Shown in pieces: positions 39,902 to 49,402 of a DNA stretch of 62,000 nt (the first letter of the stretch is position 1; every line of letters begins with the position of its first letter). This DNA is from Branchiostoma floridae (taxonomy: Eukaryota; Chordata; Leptocardii; Amphioxiformes; Branchiostomatidae): positions 9,760-71,759 of the forward strand of contig NW_023365758.1 of NCBI RefSeq assembly GCF_000003815.2. The letters are read 5' to 3'. The notes beneath the pieces are model-generated. The model was given only the letters and a program-made list of their open reading frames with translations. It made no database searches and had not been told where the DNA came from. Both the position numbers and the translations under genes were made by a program.

Positions 39902-40075
39902 GTAATCAGGTAGATCAACTTTAACCTTCGACCTCCAAAGCTGAAAGGTCAGTTTCCAGGCCGCCATTTTGATTCATTGCATGATCACGGGCAAGATTCC
40001 TTTATTTCCAGTTTCGCCATTTATAAGAAAATTCTACACATTAGCAAATAATCTGCACCATAGACCGGTAGGTAA
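39902..40075 (+). promoter_or_regulatory. Locus I: orphan promoter and first exon
   Basis: Complete module (GTAATCAGG, TAACCTTCGACC, GAAAGGTCA, GGCCGCCATTTTGATT, donor CCGGTAGGTAAA). ATG before ATCACGGGC opens the exon frame as in ZNF-H. Intron-like sequence follows to 40467, then a gap, after which the sequence belongs to the - strand array. No zinc-finger exon follows in this orientation. Confidence 0.7.
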
Positions 40076-40467
40076 AGCATTTGTTTACTGCCTATCCACT
40101 TTTTGTCTGCTTTTTCCTTTGTATTTTAGATTGGACAAAGGTTTCTTTCAGGAAATCGGCGATCGATTTGTACATTGTAGAAAGGGGAGGGGGGCAGTAA
40201 TTACTAGTTGACATAGGCAAGGATGAACAATGATACGGTTAAGTAACACTTTTAAGTAAACGATTCTAAGGCATTTGATATATGTTAGGGATCTGGCAAT
40301 TTTTTAAATCACGATTTGTTGAACGTGTATATACATGAACCATGTGTGTGTGCATAATTTAGTTACGATCTGTGTGGTTTAAGTGTTTACATGTGCTTGG
40401 CATCGACGAGGATTGACTACGTTAAAGTTTGATAAGTCGTCTGAGGGATTTGCCTTTGGAAGTACTC
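40076..40467 (+). other. Start of locus I intron
   Basis: Matches the first introns of G and H (GAAATCGGCGATCGATTTG, GGACAAAGGTTTCTTTCAGG). It is cut by the gap before any acceptor. Confidence 0.65.
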
Positions 40468-40567
40468 NNNNNNNNNNNNNNNNNNNNNNNNNNNNNNNNN
40501 NNNNNNNNNNNNNNNNNNNNNNNNNNNNNNNNNNNNNNNNNNNNNNNNNNNNNNNNNNNNNNNNNNN
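40468..40567. other. Assembly gap at orientation switch
   Basis: Exactly 100 N. Left of it is + strand intron; right of it is the reverse complement of a pre-promoter block. Confidence 0.99.
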
Positions 40568-41690
40568 CTATGCTAGAACAACGTTGTTCCTTGGGGTGTG
40601 TTATTTGTTTCACTACCCACCATAGAAGGTGACGTTTTCGGCAACGTTTGTATGCATGTATGTGTGCATGTTTGTGTGTATGAATGAATGCGTGCATGTT
40701 TGTGCGTGGACAGCATAACTTTTGAAGGCCTGGATAAGGGCCTATATCTTATGTTTTGAGCAAAGTTCTCGTGTCCCATGCATTACTCGTGTCCCATGTA
40801 TCAAATATTTGGAATGTGGGTAGGTCTTGATGAGAAATGATTAGAATCCGCAGCCGATCACCCCCCCCCCCCCAACCCACCACTTGTTAGGGAGCTGAAG
40901 TTGAACTTCATGCACTTTTGCCAACGCTACGTATCATTTTGTGTTGGCCATCTGCGCCTGCGCTGGAATATCTATATTTACCCTGCAGGCCATTTATTTG
41001 GCACTTGGTATTTAAACTATGATTTGTATTGTATATAGATAAACAGCACGTCTAGAACAAACAGTTGATTTTACTCTCTTTATTTTTGATATGTTGTAGA
41101 TGTCGATCATATAAATCATGATAATGTAAATCATCATAATATACTTCTACTAGTAATGCTACAACTACTTCTAATACATGGAATGAAGATAATATAACAA
41201 CGTTTGATATGATGTATGAAAGATCAGCATCAAGTCGATGACTGCAGTGTTATATTGACATTCATCTTATTAACCCATATCCTGTTGGATGAACTTCCCA
41301 ATTTAACCTCCCAAAGCGGAAGGCTTCATTAAGTCCTCCATTCAATAGGCTTTGTAGTGGTATGCAACTTCTACGTGAGAAATACCCCAAACTCGTCACA
41401 ATAAAGCTCAGCATGACAAGGGTTAAATATGACCATCCCGTATATAAACGGGCTCAGTAGGACAAGAGTTAAGGTATACGTAGCATTATCACCCAGGATA
41501 ACAGCGTCCATTTGTTATTACGACGTTTACTATTGAATTTATGTGTTTAAGGCATGAACTATCTCTGTTTAAAACTGCAACTGCATGTATCAAAGTCGAG
41601 ATTAATATGTATGTTAAGATGGTGTAGAGTCTGAACAAAAAGCAAGAGGCAAAGCTCACATTTCAGAGCACAATAACAAAGATTTGAAAT
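40568..41690 (-). other. Pre-promoter block and spacer, inverted
   Basis: On the - strand this is the A/E/J/K-type spacer lying downstream of ZNF-J (inverted NRF1-like sequence near 40950) ending with the pre-promoter block (AGACCTACCCACATTCC inverted at about 40815). The promoter it should lead to is absent at the gap. A C run lies at 40861-40874. No gene is seen. Confidence 0.65.
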
Positions 41691-42118
41691 ACACTGATAG
41701 ACGGCCGTTAAATCTCTAGATGCCGCTAAATGTAAGTTCCGCATCCCTGTGAACCCGCACTCCACTCACATGTAGGGTTTCCTAGCGGTCTGTTTCCTAG
41801 CGGTCTGTTTGACTTGTTCATGGAGCCGACAAATTGTTGCTGTTCAACCGTCCAGTGTTTGACCACCTCATCTCACCTCACCCATCCCTTGACCTCTGTA
41901 TGGGTCGTTGAGGCACCATGACTCCATCCACTATTCTCCTCCACCTGTCTCTGTCCTCCGTCGCTTTTATGGCTTCTGCTAAACTCAACTCGGTCTATTC
42001 GAAAATTCTTTGATGTTGTCTTTCTATCGTTTCTTCCGTCTCCCTCTCTTCCGTCTTCCTGGGACTGTTTGACCATGTGCAAACGTACTTGTTCATGAAG
42101 CCGACAAACTGTTGTTGT
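41690..42118 (-). pseudogene. ZNF-J 3' flank: ghost finger and LINE C-terminus relic
   Basis: The - strand shows the same order as after ZNF-A: GTTTGTCGGCTTCATGAACA, a LINE C-terminal relic (about 42070-41877, ending in GGATGGAGTCATGGTGCC-like sequence), a second GGCTCCATGAACAAG, then a ghost finger (AGGAAACCCTACATGTGAG, 41784-41765) and GTTCACAGGGATGCGGAAC. Confidence 0.7.
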
Positions 42119-43666
42119 TCAAAAGGCGTGTGTGACCATGTGTTTCTTTAGATGCCCTTTGTCGGTAGCAGAATAGTCGCATTGGTCACACTTGTAACCT
42201 TTCACACCTGTATGTTTTCTCATATGTACGGTTAGGTTAGATCTGCGAGCAGTTCTGTACCCACACTCTCCGCACAGGTAGGGCTTATCGCCGGTGTGTT
42301 TAGCCATGTGTTGGTCTAAATCGCCTTTCTGTGCAGCAGAAAAGTCACACTGGTGACACTTATAAGGTTGCACACCCTTGTGTCGTCTGATGTGCTTCGT
42401 TAAATTTGACTTATGAGCAGTCTTGTATCCACACTCCCCACACACGAAAGGTTTATCGCCTGTATGTTTGACCATATGTCGAGATAGGTTAGGCTTGCGA
42501 GCAGTTCTGTATCCACACTCCCCACACATGTAGGGTTTTTCTCCGGTGTGTTTAGTCATGTGTTGGTCTAAATTTCCTTCCTTTGCAGCAGAAAAGTTGC
42601 ACTGGTCACATTTATAGGGTTTTTCACCTGCATGTGTTCTCATATGTCTGGTTAAGGAAGACCTGTCAGCCGTCCTGTATCCGCAATCTCCACACTTGTA
42701 AGGTTTGTTGTCGGTGTGTTTAGCAACGTGAAGGTCCAAAGAATGTTTGTGTGTCGCAGAATAGTCACACTGGTCACACTTGTAAGATTTCTCACCTGTA
42801 TGTGTTCTCATATGTACGGTTAGGTTACACCTGTGAGCCGTTCGGAATCCGCACTCACCACACATGTAGGGTTTCTCTCCGGTGTGTCTAGTCATGTGTC
42901 GGTCTAAACTGGATTTCTCTGTAGCAGAATAGTCGCACTGGTCACATTTATAAGGTTTCACACCTGTATGTCTTTTCATGTGTGTGACTAAGGAAGACTT
43001 GAAAGCCGTCCTGAACTCGCACTCACCACACTTGAAGGGTTTCTCTCCGTCGTGTTCAGTCATGTGCCGGTCTAAAGTACCTTTCTGTGCAGTTGAGAAG
43101 TGCTTGTCCTTGGTCAGTCCGGTGTGTCGAACCATGTGCTGGTCTAAGTTGCTTTTCTGTGCAGCAGAATAGTCGCACTGATCACACCTAAAAGGTTTCT
43201 CACCTGTATGCTTTCTCATATGTGTGGTTAAGTAAGACGCGTCAGTCGTCCTGTATCCACACTCCCCACACATGAGAGGCTTGTTTCCTGTGTGTTTAGT
43301 CATGTGTCTCTTTAAATGTCTTTTCTGTGCAGCAGCATAGTCACACTGGTCACATTTAAAGGGTTTCTCACCAGTATGTTTTCTGGTGTGTTTGATTAGG
43401 TCAGCCTTTGCAGCTGCCCAATAGCCACATTCCGTACAAGCAAAGCATTTAACCACAGTACGTTTCACGGCAAGAGTGTCCCATTGCTCTGTATGGTCCT
43501 GTGTGGGGTGGTGGTCAGATTCTACTCCGCACGTTTCCTCGTCTGGTATGTCCCCTTCCTTGTTCTGCTGCCTTGCCGTTTCTAATTTCTCGTTGCTGTT
43601 TCTTTCGTCTCTAGAGTGCACAGCTTGGTGATCGTCCATAGCAACCGCTCTGTTTCTTTCGTCCAT
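42119..43666 (-). CDS. ZNF-J, C2H2 zinc-finger protein, 15 fingers plus one degenerate
   Basis: A 515-residue probable nuclear DNA-binding protein on the - strand, starting at AAATGG after acceptor GTTTTTAG. The leader MDERNRAVAMDDHQAVHSRD is as in ZNF-H. Fingers 1-4 and the degenerate finger (TGLTKDKHF then STAQKGTLDRHMTEHD, no cysteines) match ZNF-G. The last six fingers match ZNF-A and ZNF-K, including the odd linker KGVQP and the KCHQCDFS finger. The protein therefore looks like a recombinant of G-like and A/K-like modules. The frame is intact. Confidence 0.94.
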   Translation of the reverse strand: MDERNRAVAMDDHQAVHSRDERNSNEKLETARQQNKEGDIPDEETCGVESDHHPTQDHTEQWDTLAVKRTVVKCFACTECGYWAAAKADLIKHTRKHTGEKPFKCDQCDYAAAQKRHLKRHMTKHTGNKPLMCGECGYRTTDASYLTTHMRKHTGEKPFRCDQCDYSAAQKSNLDQHMVRHTGLTKDKHFSTAQKGTLDRHMTEHDGEKPFKCGECEFRTAFKSSLVTHMKRHTGVKPYKCDQCDYSATEKSSLDRHMTRHTGEKPYMCGECGFRTAHRCNLTVHMRTHTGEKSYKCDQCDYSATHKHSLDLHVAKHTDNKPYKCGDCGYRTADRSSLTRHMRTHAGEKPYKCDQCNFSAAKEGNLDQHMTKHTGEKPYMCGECGYRTARKPNLSRHMVKHTGDKPFVCGECGYKTAHKSNLTKHIRRHKGVQPYKCHQCDFSAAQKGDLDQHMAKHTGDKPYLCGECGYRTARRSNLTVHMRKHTGVKGYKCDQCDYSATDKGHLKKHMVTHAF

Positions 43667-43667
43667 T

Positions 43668-43974
43668 TCTAAAAACAACAATGATGAACGTTGAAAAAAC
43701 ATATCTCTACTACACAGCGTATTCCTTATCGTAGATGTGGAAAAATCAATGGACACACTCAATTGAAATGAAATATTGTGAACTTTACAGCCTTAACAAT
43801 TAAGAAAGACCCCCTCCCCAGACAAATCCCTCAGAAGACTATGACATTGTCAATGCTTGTCGATGTCTGCACAAGCATCGATACTCGCACATACATACAC
43901 TCACACACACGCATACTGATCCCTTGCTCCGGATCCTCGCTGTACATGTAAACACACACCACACAGATACTAAT

Positions 43975-44012
<38 letters not shown>

Positions 44013-44286
44013 ACAAATGATTTAATTACACAAACGTGAAACAAATCGTGATTAAAATTTAGCAAGAACCCTAACATATGCAATTAAATGCCTCAGAATC
44101 GCGTAATTAAAAGAGTTATCAAACCGTATCATCGTTCATCCTTGCCTATGTTCAACAACAATTACTGCCCCCCTCCCCTTTCTGCAAATCAATCACTGAA
44201 TGATTTCCTGAAAGAAACCCTTTGTTCAATCTAAAGTACAAAAGAATTAGCAGACAAAAAGTGGACAGGCAGTAGAAAATATGTCT
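43668..44286 (-). other. ZNF-J first intron
   Basis: CA microsatellite at about 43973-44010 (GT on the gene strand) and the GATCGATTTGT-like block near 44180-44215. No coding sequence is seen. Confidence 0.7.
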
Positions 44287-44455
44287 TACCTACCGGTTTA
44301 TGGTACTTATTGACTGCTTATGTGTAGAATTGTCTTACAAACGGCCAAACTGGAAAGAAAGGATTCTTGCCCGTAATGAAAATGGCGGTCTGGAAAACTG
44401 ACCTTTCAGCGCTGTGGAGGTCGAAGGTCAAAGTTGATATACCTGATTACCCCGT
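44287..44455 (-). promoter_or_regulatory. ZNF-J promoter and first exon
   Basis: On the - strand: GTAATCAGG, TGACCTTCGACC, GCGCTGAAAGGTCAG, GACCGCCATTTTCATT and donor CCGGTAGGTAAG. The module is complete. Confidence 0.65.
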
Positions 44456-45780
44456 ACAGTTTGACCCATAATAATGACGTAATTGTATTACTTTGCTCTG
44501 CTAGAATAATGCTGTTCTTGGCTTGTATAATTTGTTACAATATCTACATAGAAGGTGACGTTTTCGGTAACCTTTGTATGTATGCATGTGTGTATGTTTG
44601 TGTGAATGAATGCGTGCAACTTTAGATGGCCTGTATTGTGAAAGGTAATTGGATATCATAACTCACTGCCTGCTCGCTCGGTGGTATCGCCCGTCAATCA
44701 GTAGCGAGCGTCACCGAGCGAGCACGCTTCTATGTCCCTCCTACTAGCCCTAGCAAGGACCGGTGAAGTTGTGTTTTTTCCCCACCCTACCCAGCCCTGG
44801 GTTGAAGATTGTATGTTTAATCACCCACTTCTAAAAACATTAAATATTGAACCACCAACACTCTGGGCCCTTAGCGTTAATGTGTTTATTACTAGCATGC
44901 TGAATCATGAATAGACAATTAATTATTTGGCATGTGAAGCTGACGTTTTCGGTGGCGTTTGTATGTATGCACGTTGTGTGTATGTTTGTGTGTATGAGTA
45001 CGTGCATATGCATGTTTGTGCGTGGACAGCATAACTTTAGACGGCTTGGATGGACTGTATTAAATAGTTGGTATGTGGGTAGGTCTTGATGAGATATATA
45101 TGAAAAGATCAGACTGCACCCTAGCGACTTGTTAGGGTACTGAAGTGGAACTTCTGTGTCGAGTTCTGGACATGTCATGGTCATAGAGAGTAGTGTCTGT
45201 TTTTTTCGACACAATATAGAGGAAGAAACCCTTACCTGTAATATGCACATTCAAAATCCAAAACATATCCCAAGAAACAAACATTTTTGCAAAGCACTTT
45301 TGCCAAGCTATCTATCCTTTTGAGTTGGCCATCTGCGACTGTGCTGTAATACCGATATGTGCCCCGCTGGTCATTTATTTGGCAATCGATATCTAAACTA
45401 TGATTTGTACTGTGTATAATAAACAGCACGAGGTAGCTGGAACAAAGAGATGGTTTTACTACTACTAGTGATGCTATCACTACTTATAATACATGAAGAT
45501 AATCCAACAACGTTTGATATGATGTATGAAACATCAGCATCAAGTTAATGACAGCAGCGTTATATTGGCATTCACCTAGTTCAAGTAGCATTATCAACTA
45601 GAATATCAGCAGCTATTCGTTATCACAGCAGTAATATGACAGGTGTTTCCGTAAGAATGAGGCATGCATTCAAATCAGCAACTACATATATCAAAGTCTA
45701 CATTAATAGGTATGTTCAGGTCGTGTAGGGACTGAACGAAAATAAAGCGGCAAAGCTCACATTTCAGAGCACAACAACAA
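44456..45780 (-). other. ZNF-J upstream spacer with duplicated block and hairpin
   Basis: The pre-promoter block (GACGTTTTCGG with a GTATGTATGCA-rich part) occurs twice, at 44560-44640 and 44940-45060, separated by about 300 bp of unrelated sequence that carries a 12-bp hairpin (44672-44723). A further A/E/J/K-type spacer extends to the ZNF-K 3' flank. No gene is seen. Confidence 0.6.
44672..44723. repeat. Hairpin GCTCGCTCGGTG / CACCGAGCGAGC
   Basis: Perfect 12-bp inverted arms with a 28-nt loop, inside the unrelated insert of the ZNF-J upstream spacer. Confidence 0.85.
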
Positions 45781-46153
45781 CGATTTAAAATGCACGTAGA
45801 TAGACGGCCGTGCAGTCTCTAGATGCCGCAACTAGGAAATGTAAGTTCCGCATCCCTGTGAACCCGCACTCTCCTCACATGTAGGGTTTCTCAGCGGTCT
45901 GTTTGACCATGTGCAGGCCTAGCTTACTTGTTAACCTATCCATTGACCCCTGTATGGGTCGTTGGGGCACCGTGACTCCATTCACTATCCTCCTCCACCT
46001 GTCTCGGTTCTCCGCCACTCTTATGGCTTCTGCTTAACTCAACCCGGTCCATTCTCCATGTTGTCTTCCCATCGTTTCTTCCGTCTTTCTGAGACTGTTT
46101 GACCATGTGCAGGCCTAACGTACTTGTTCATGGAGCCGACAAACTGTTGTTGT
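45781..46153 (-). pseudogene. ZNF-K 3' flank: ghost finger and LINE C-terminus relic
   Basis: On the - strand: GGCTCCATGAACAAGTACGT, then the LINE C-terminal relic (about 46100-45945, with AACCGAGACAGGTGGAGG), then a ghost finger (GAGAAACCCTACATGTGAGG). Same order as ZNF-A and ZNF-J. Confidence 0.7.
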
Positions 46154-47647
46154 TCAAGAGGCGTGTGTGACCATGTGTTTTTTTAGTTGCCCTTTGCCGG
46201 TAGCAGAATAGTCGCATTGGTCACACTTGTAAGCTTTCACACCTGTATGTTTTCTCATATGTACGGTTAGGTTAGATCTGCAAGCAGTTCTGTATCCACA
46301 CTCTCCGCACTGGTAGGGCTTGTCGCCGGTGTGTTTAGCCATGTGTTGGTCTAAAGCGCCTTTCGTTGCAGCAGAATAGTCACACTGGTGACATTTATAA
46401 GGTTTCACACCCCTGTGTCTTCTGATATGCATTTTTAAATTAGACTTGTGAGCCGTCTTGTATCCACACTCACCACACATGAAAGGTTTTTGTCCTGTAT
46501 GTTTGACCATATGTCGAGATAGGTTAGGCTTGTGAGCAGCTCTGTATCCGCACTCCCCACACATGTAGGGTTTTTCTCCGGTGTGTTTAGCCATGTGTTG
46601 GTCTAAATTTCCTTTCTGTGCAGCAGAAAAGTTGCACAGGTCACATTTATAGGGTTTCACACCTGTATGTTTTCTCATATGTACGGACAGGTTAGATCTG
46701 ACAGCCGTCCTGTATCCGCACTCTCCACACATGTAGGGTTTTTCTCCAGTGTGTTTAGCCATGTGTTCGTCTAAATGGCATTTCTGTGTAGTAGAATAGT
46801 CACAAAGGTCGCATTTATAAGGTTTCACACCTGTATGTGTTCTCATGTGTACGGTTAAGGCAGATTTCTCAGCCGTCCTGTATCCGCACTCTCCACACAT
46901 GAACTTGATGAAGGGTTTTTCTCCGGTGTGTTTAGTCATGTGTCGGTCTAAATTAGATTTTTGTGCAGCAGCATAGTCACACTGGTCACACTTGTAAGGT
47001 TTCACACCTGTATGTGTTTTCATGTGTACGGTTAAGTAAGACCTGTCAGCCGTCCTGTAGCCGCACTCCCCACACATGTACGGTTTTTCTCCGGTGTGTT
47101 TAGCCATATGTCGGTCTAAATTTCCTTTCCTTGCAGAAGAATAGTCGCACTGGTCACACTTATAAGGTTTCTCGCCTGTATGTGTTCTCATATGTACGGT
47201 TAAGGAAGACCTGTCAGCCGTCCTGTATCCGCACTCTCCACACAGTAAAAGTTTTTCTCCGGTGTGTTTAGCCATGTGTCGATCCAAATGAGATTTATGT
47301 GCAGTGGAATAGTCGCACTGGTCACATTTGGTAGGTTTCTCGCCTTTATGTTTTCTTGTTGTTTGTCTTGATAGTTTAACCTTTGAGGCTGCCCTATAGT
47401 CACATTCCGTACACTCGAAGCTTCTGTCCCTAGTACGTTTCACCACAAGCCTGTCCGTCTGCTCTGTCTGACCCTGTGCTGGAGGATGGTCGACAGATTC
47501 CACTCCGCACTTTTCCTCGCGTGGAATGCCCCATTTCTTGCTCTGCTGCCTTCCCGTGTCTAATTTCTCGCTGCTGCTTGTCTTGTCCACAGGGTGAACA
47601 GTTGACAGATTATCCATAGCGACGACATCACCGCTTCTCTTTTCCAT
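46154..47647 (-). CDS. ZNF-K, C2H2 zinc-finger protein, 15 fingers
   Basis: A 497-residue probable nuclear DNA-binding protein on the - strand, start AAATGG after acceptor CTTTTCAG. The leader MEKRSGDVVAMDNLSTVHPVD is closest to ZNF-B. Finger 1 is damaged (SRQTTRKH where relatives have SRHTRKH, so the first zinc His is lost or shifted). The linker before finger 2 reads KGEKPTKC. The linker before finger 7 has three extra residues (KPFIKFMC). The last six fingers match ZNF-A and ZNF-J. The frame is intact. The intron behind it carries the foldback element at 47873-48635, and the promoter is lost at the gap and LINE beyond 48867. Confidence 0.94.
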   Translation of the reverse strand: MEKRSGDVVAMDNLSTVHPVDKTSSSEKLDTGRQQSKKWGIPREEKCGVESVDHPPAQGQTEQTDRLVVKRTRDRSFECTECDYRAASKVKLSRQTTRKHKGEKPTKCDQCDYSTAHKSHLDRHMAKHTGEKLLLCGECGYRTADRSSLTVHMRTHTGEKPYKCDQCDYSSARKGNLDRHMAKHTGEKPYMCGECGYRTADRSYLTVHMKTHTGVKPYKCDQCDYAAAQKSNLDRHMTKHTGEKPFIKFMCGECGYRTAEKSALTVHMRTHTGVKPYKCDLCDYSTTQKCHLDEHMAKHTGEKPYMCGECGYRTAVRSNLSVHMRKHTGVKPYKCDLCNFSAAQKGNLDQHMAKHTGEKPYMCGECGYRAAHKPNLSRHMVKHTGQKPFMCGECGYKTAHKSNLKMHIRRHRGVKPYKCHQCDYSAATKGALDQHMAKHTGDKPYQCGECGYRTACRSNLTVHMRKHTGVKAYKCDQCDYSATGKGQLKKHMVTHAS

Positions 47648-47872
47648 TTCTGAAAAGAACAAGAAATCCTCCAAAATTGAAACTTTATGCATGGAAGATT
47701 CCCGTGCTATATATATATACCCGCCTTGTTGGCCTGGAACAGGGACATATTTCCTCTATTCTCTTCATATGGGATACAACAAGATGTAGTCCGTATTATG
47801 TACAGTACATACACATGCACAGATACACGCTTATCCATACACACACAAACACGCGCGCACGCACACACACAT

Positions 47873-48635
47873 GCAAAACTACCGAAGTCATGGGTTAATT
47901 TCTCATCACTCGGTATCCAGCGATGAAGTCGCGTCGTCACTGGCTTACCAGTGGGGTATATTTATCGTCACTAGTTTTCCAGTGATGAGGAAACTTCAGC
48001 TGGTAAACCAGTGACGACAAATATTCAGTTTACTGAAGGAAAAGGAATCATCGTTTCAGTTGAGGGGATTTGAAAGTTAGCACTTAAAGTTATACTAGCG
48101 TCACCTCTGCAAGTCCCCACACTCCGGCGGACCAAATCTAACAGTAACACGCCGCTATGGCGACATGTGAATTAGGGTGTTTTTGTTGCATATCGAAGTC
48201 AGCATTGGAACGTTCTAGTGCTAATAGAACGTGGTCACTGGAAGCCCAGTGCCGAAATAATTTCATCACTCGGTGTCCAGTGCCGAAGAGTCACCGATCA
48301 CTGGAAAACCCAGTGAGGAACCGGTGACCTCGGTGGTTCCGCACTCGGTTCCCAGTGACGAATGACGTTCATCACTGGGCCCCGAGTGACGAGCGGAGTT
48401 CATCACTGGGTCCCGAGTGACGAGCGGAGTTCATCACTGGAAACCGAGTGACGAGTCAAGGTTCATCATTGGAATTCCAGTGCAGAGAGAGCTTCATCAC
48501 TGGAACAAAGCAATTCATCACTGGCAAACCAGTGACGAACTTTCTTCGTCACTGGGCATCCAGTGACGACGCCATTTTGAATATACGTTCGTCACTGGAC
48601 GCCCAGTGAGGAACCCGTGACTTTCGTAGCCTTGT
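47873..48635. mobile_element. Foldback-type element FB2, CATCACTGG hairpin arrays
   Basis: A 763-bp insertion in the ZNF-K intron. Ends: GCAAAACTACCGAAGTCATG at the left and, inverted, ACAAGGCTACGAAAGTCACG at the right. Exact 9-bp duplications CACACACAT lie at 47864-47872 and 48636-48644 (in CA-rich DNA, so less decisive alone). Hairpin units of CATCACTGG or CGTCACTGG, a 4-nt loop, and CCAGTGATG or CCAGTGACG occupy 47899-48030 and 48234-48615, with a unique centre between. The ends and the CACTGG core match FB1, but the outer hairpin bases differ. No transposase is present. Confidence 0.85.
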
Positions 48636-48644
48636 CACACACAT

Positions 48645-48828
48645 AGATGCATACACACATACAAATTCCGACACGCGCATACAAATAACGTTACACACAC
48701 AGACATAGATGCACACACACGCAACACACACGTATGCACACACACGCGCGCGCATACAAATAGCGTTACATACAAACAAATAAACAAATATACGCTCATA
48801 CAAAGTGGATAGGCAGTAAGCAAATGTC
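48645..48828 (-). other. ZNF-K first intron, CA/GT-rich
   Basis: CA-rich microsatellite DNA between FB2 and the first exon. It resembles the intron of ZNF-D. Confidence 0.7.
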
Positions 48829-48867
48829 TTACCTACCGGTCTATGGTGCTGATTAACCGCTAATGCG
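48829..48867 (-). promoter_or_regulatory. ZNF-K first exon, partial
   Basis: On the - strand: GCATTAGCGGTTAATCAGCA, CCATAGACCGGTAG and donor GTAAGAC. The rest of the exon and the promoter are missing: the gap at 48868-48967 and a LINE follow. The LINE may have landed in the first exon or promoter. Confidence 0.65.
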
Positions 48868-48967
48868 NNNNNNNNNNNNNNNNNNNNNNNNNNNNNNNNN
48901 NNNNNNNNNNNNNNNNNNNNNNNNNNNNNNNNNNNNNNNNNNNNNNNNNNNNNNNNNNNNNNNNNNN
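48868..48967. other. Assembly gap
   Basis: Exactly 100 N between the ZNF-K first exon and the 3' end of LINE copy 1. Confidence 0.99.
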
Positions 48968-49402
48968 TTATTTATTTATATTTATTTCATCTTGAAAACA
49001 GATGGGTAGCCCCTACAACAGTGCATAGTTGATTTCCAAGGGGGCCCATCAAACATACATGTAAAATAATAAATACAGGACAAAAAACGTGGTTACAATC
49101 AGTCAAACTTTGAACATCCAGGGACAACATACAGTACAGAAAACATAAAACCGGTGCGTCAAAACATAATCAGTGTCCATACTCATGTCGAAAACGTTCC
49201 AAGGTCAAAATCAATATGTCAAGAGATGGAGTGGAGGTCAGAGGTCAAATCATATATCAAATCATGTGTAAATCGAAAATTAATGAAACTGAAATTTACA
49301 AAGTATGGATAGTAAATCATATGTAAAGATTGAACAAACAAAAAAATTAAAACAGTAAGGCACATCAGAGACAAAGGTGCTTTTCCATACTAAGTTCCAA
49401 TA

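Noticed and set aside
42978-43172. Small frames antisense to finger exons (also opposite ZNF-A, G, H, K)
   Set aside because: They are mirror readings of the 84-bp finger repeat.
44672-44723. Viral terminal-repeat-like GAGCGAGC hairpin
   Set aside because: Only 12-bp arms, no second copy and no viral coding sequence nearby; treated as an unexplained hairpin.
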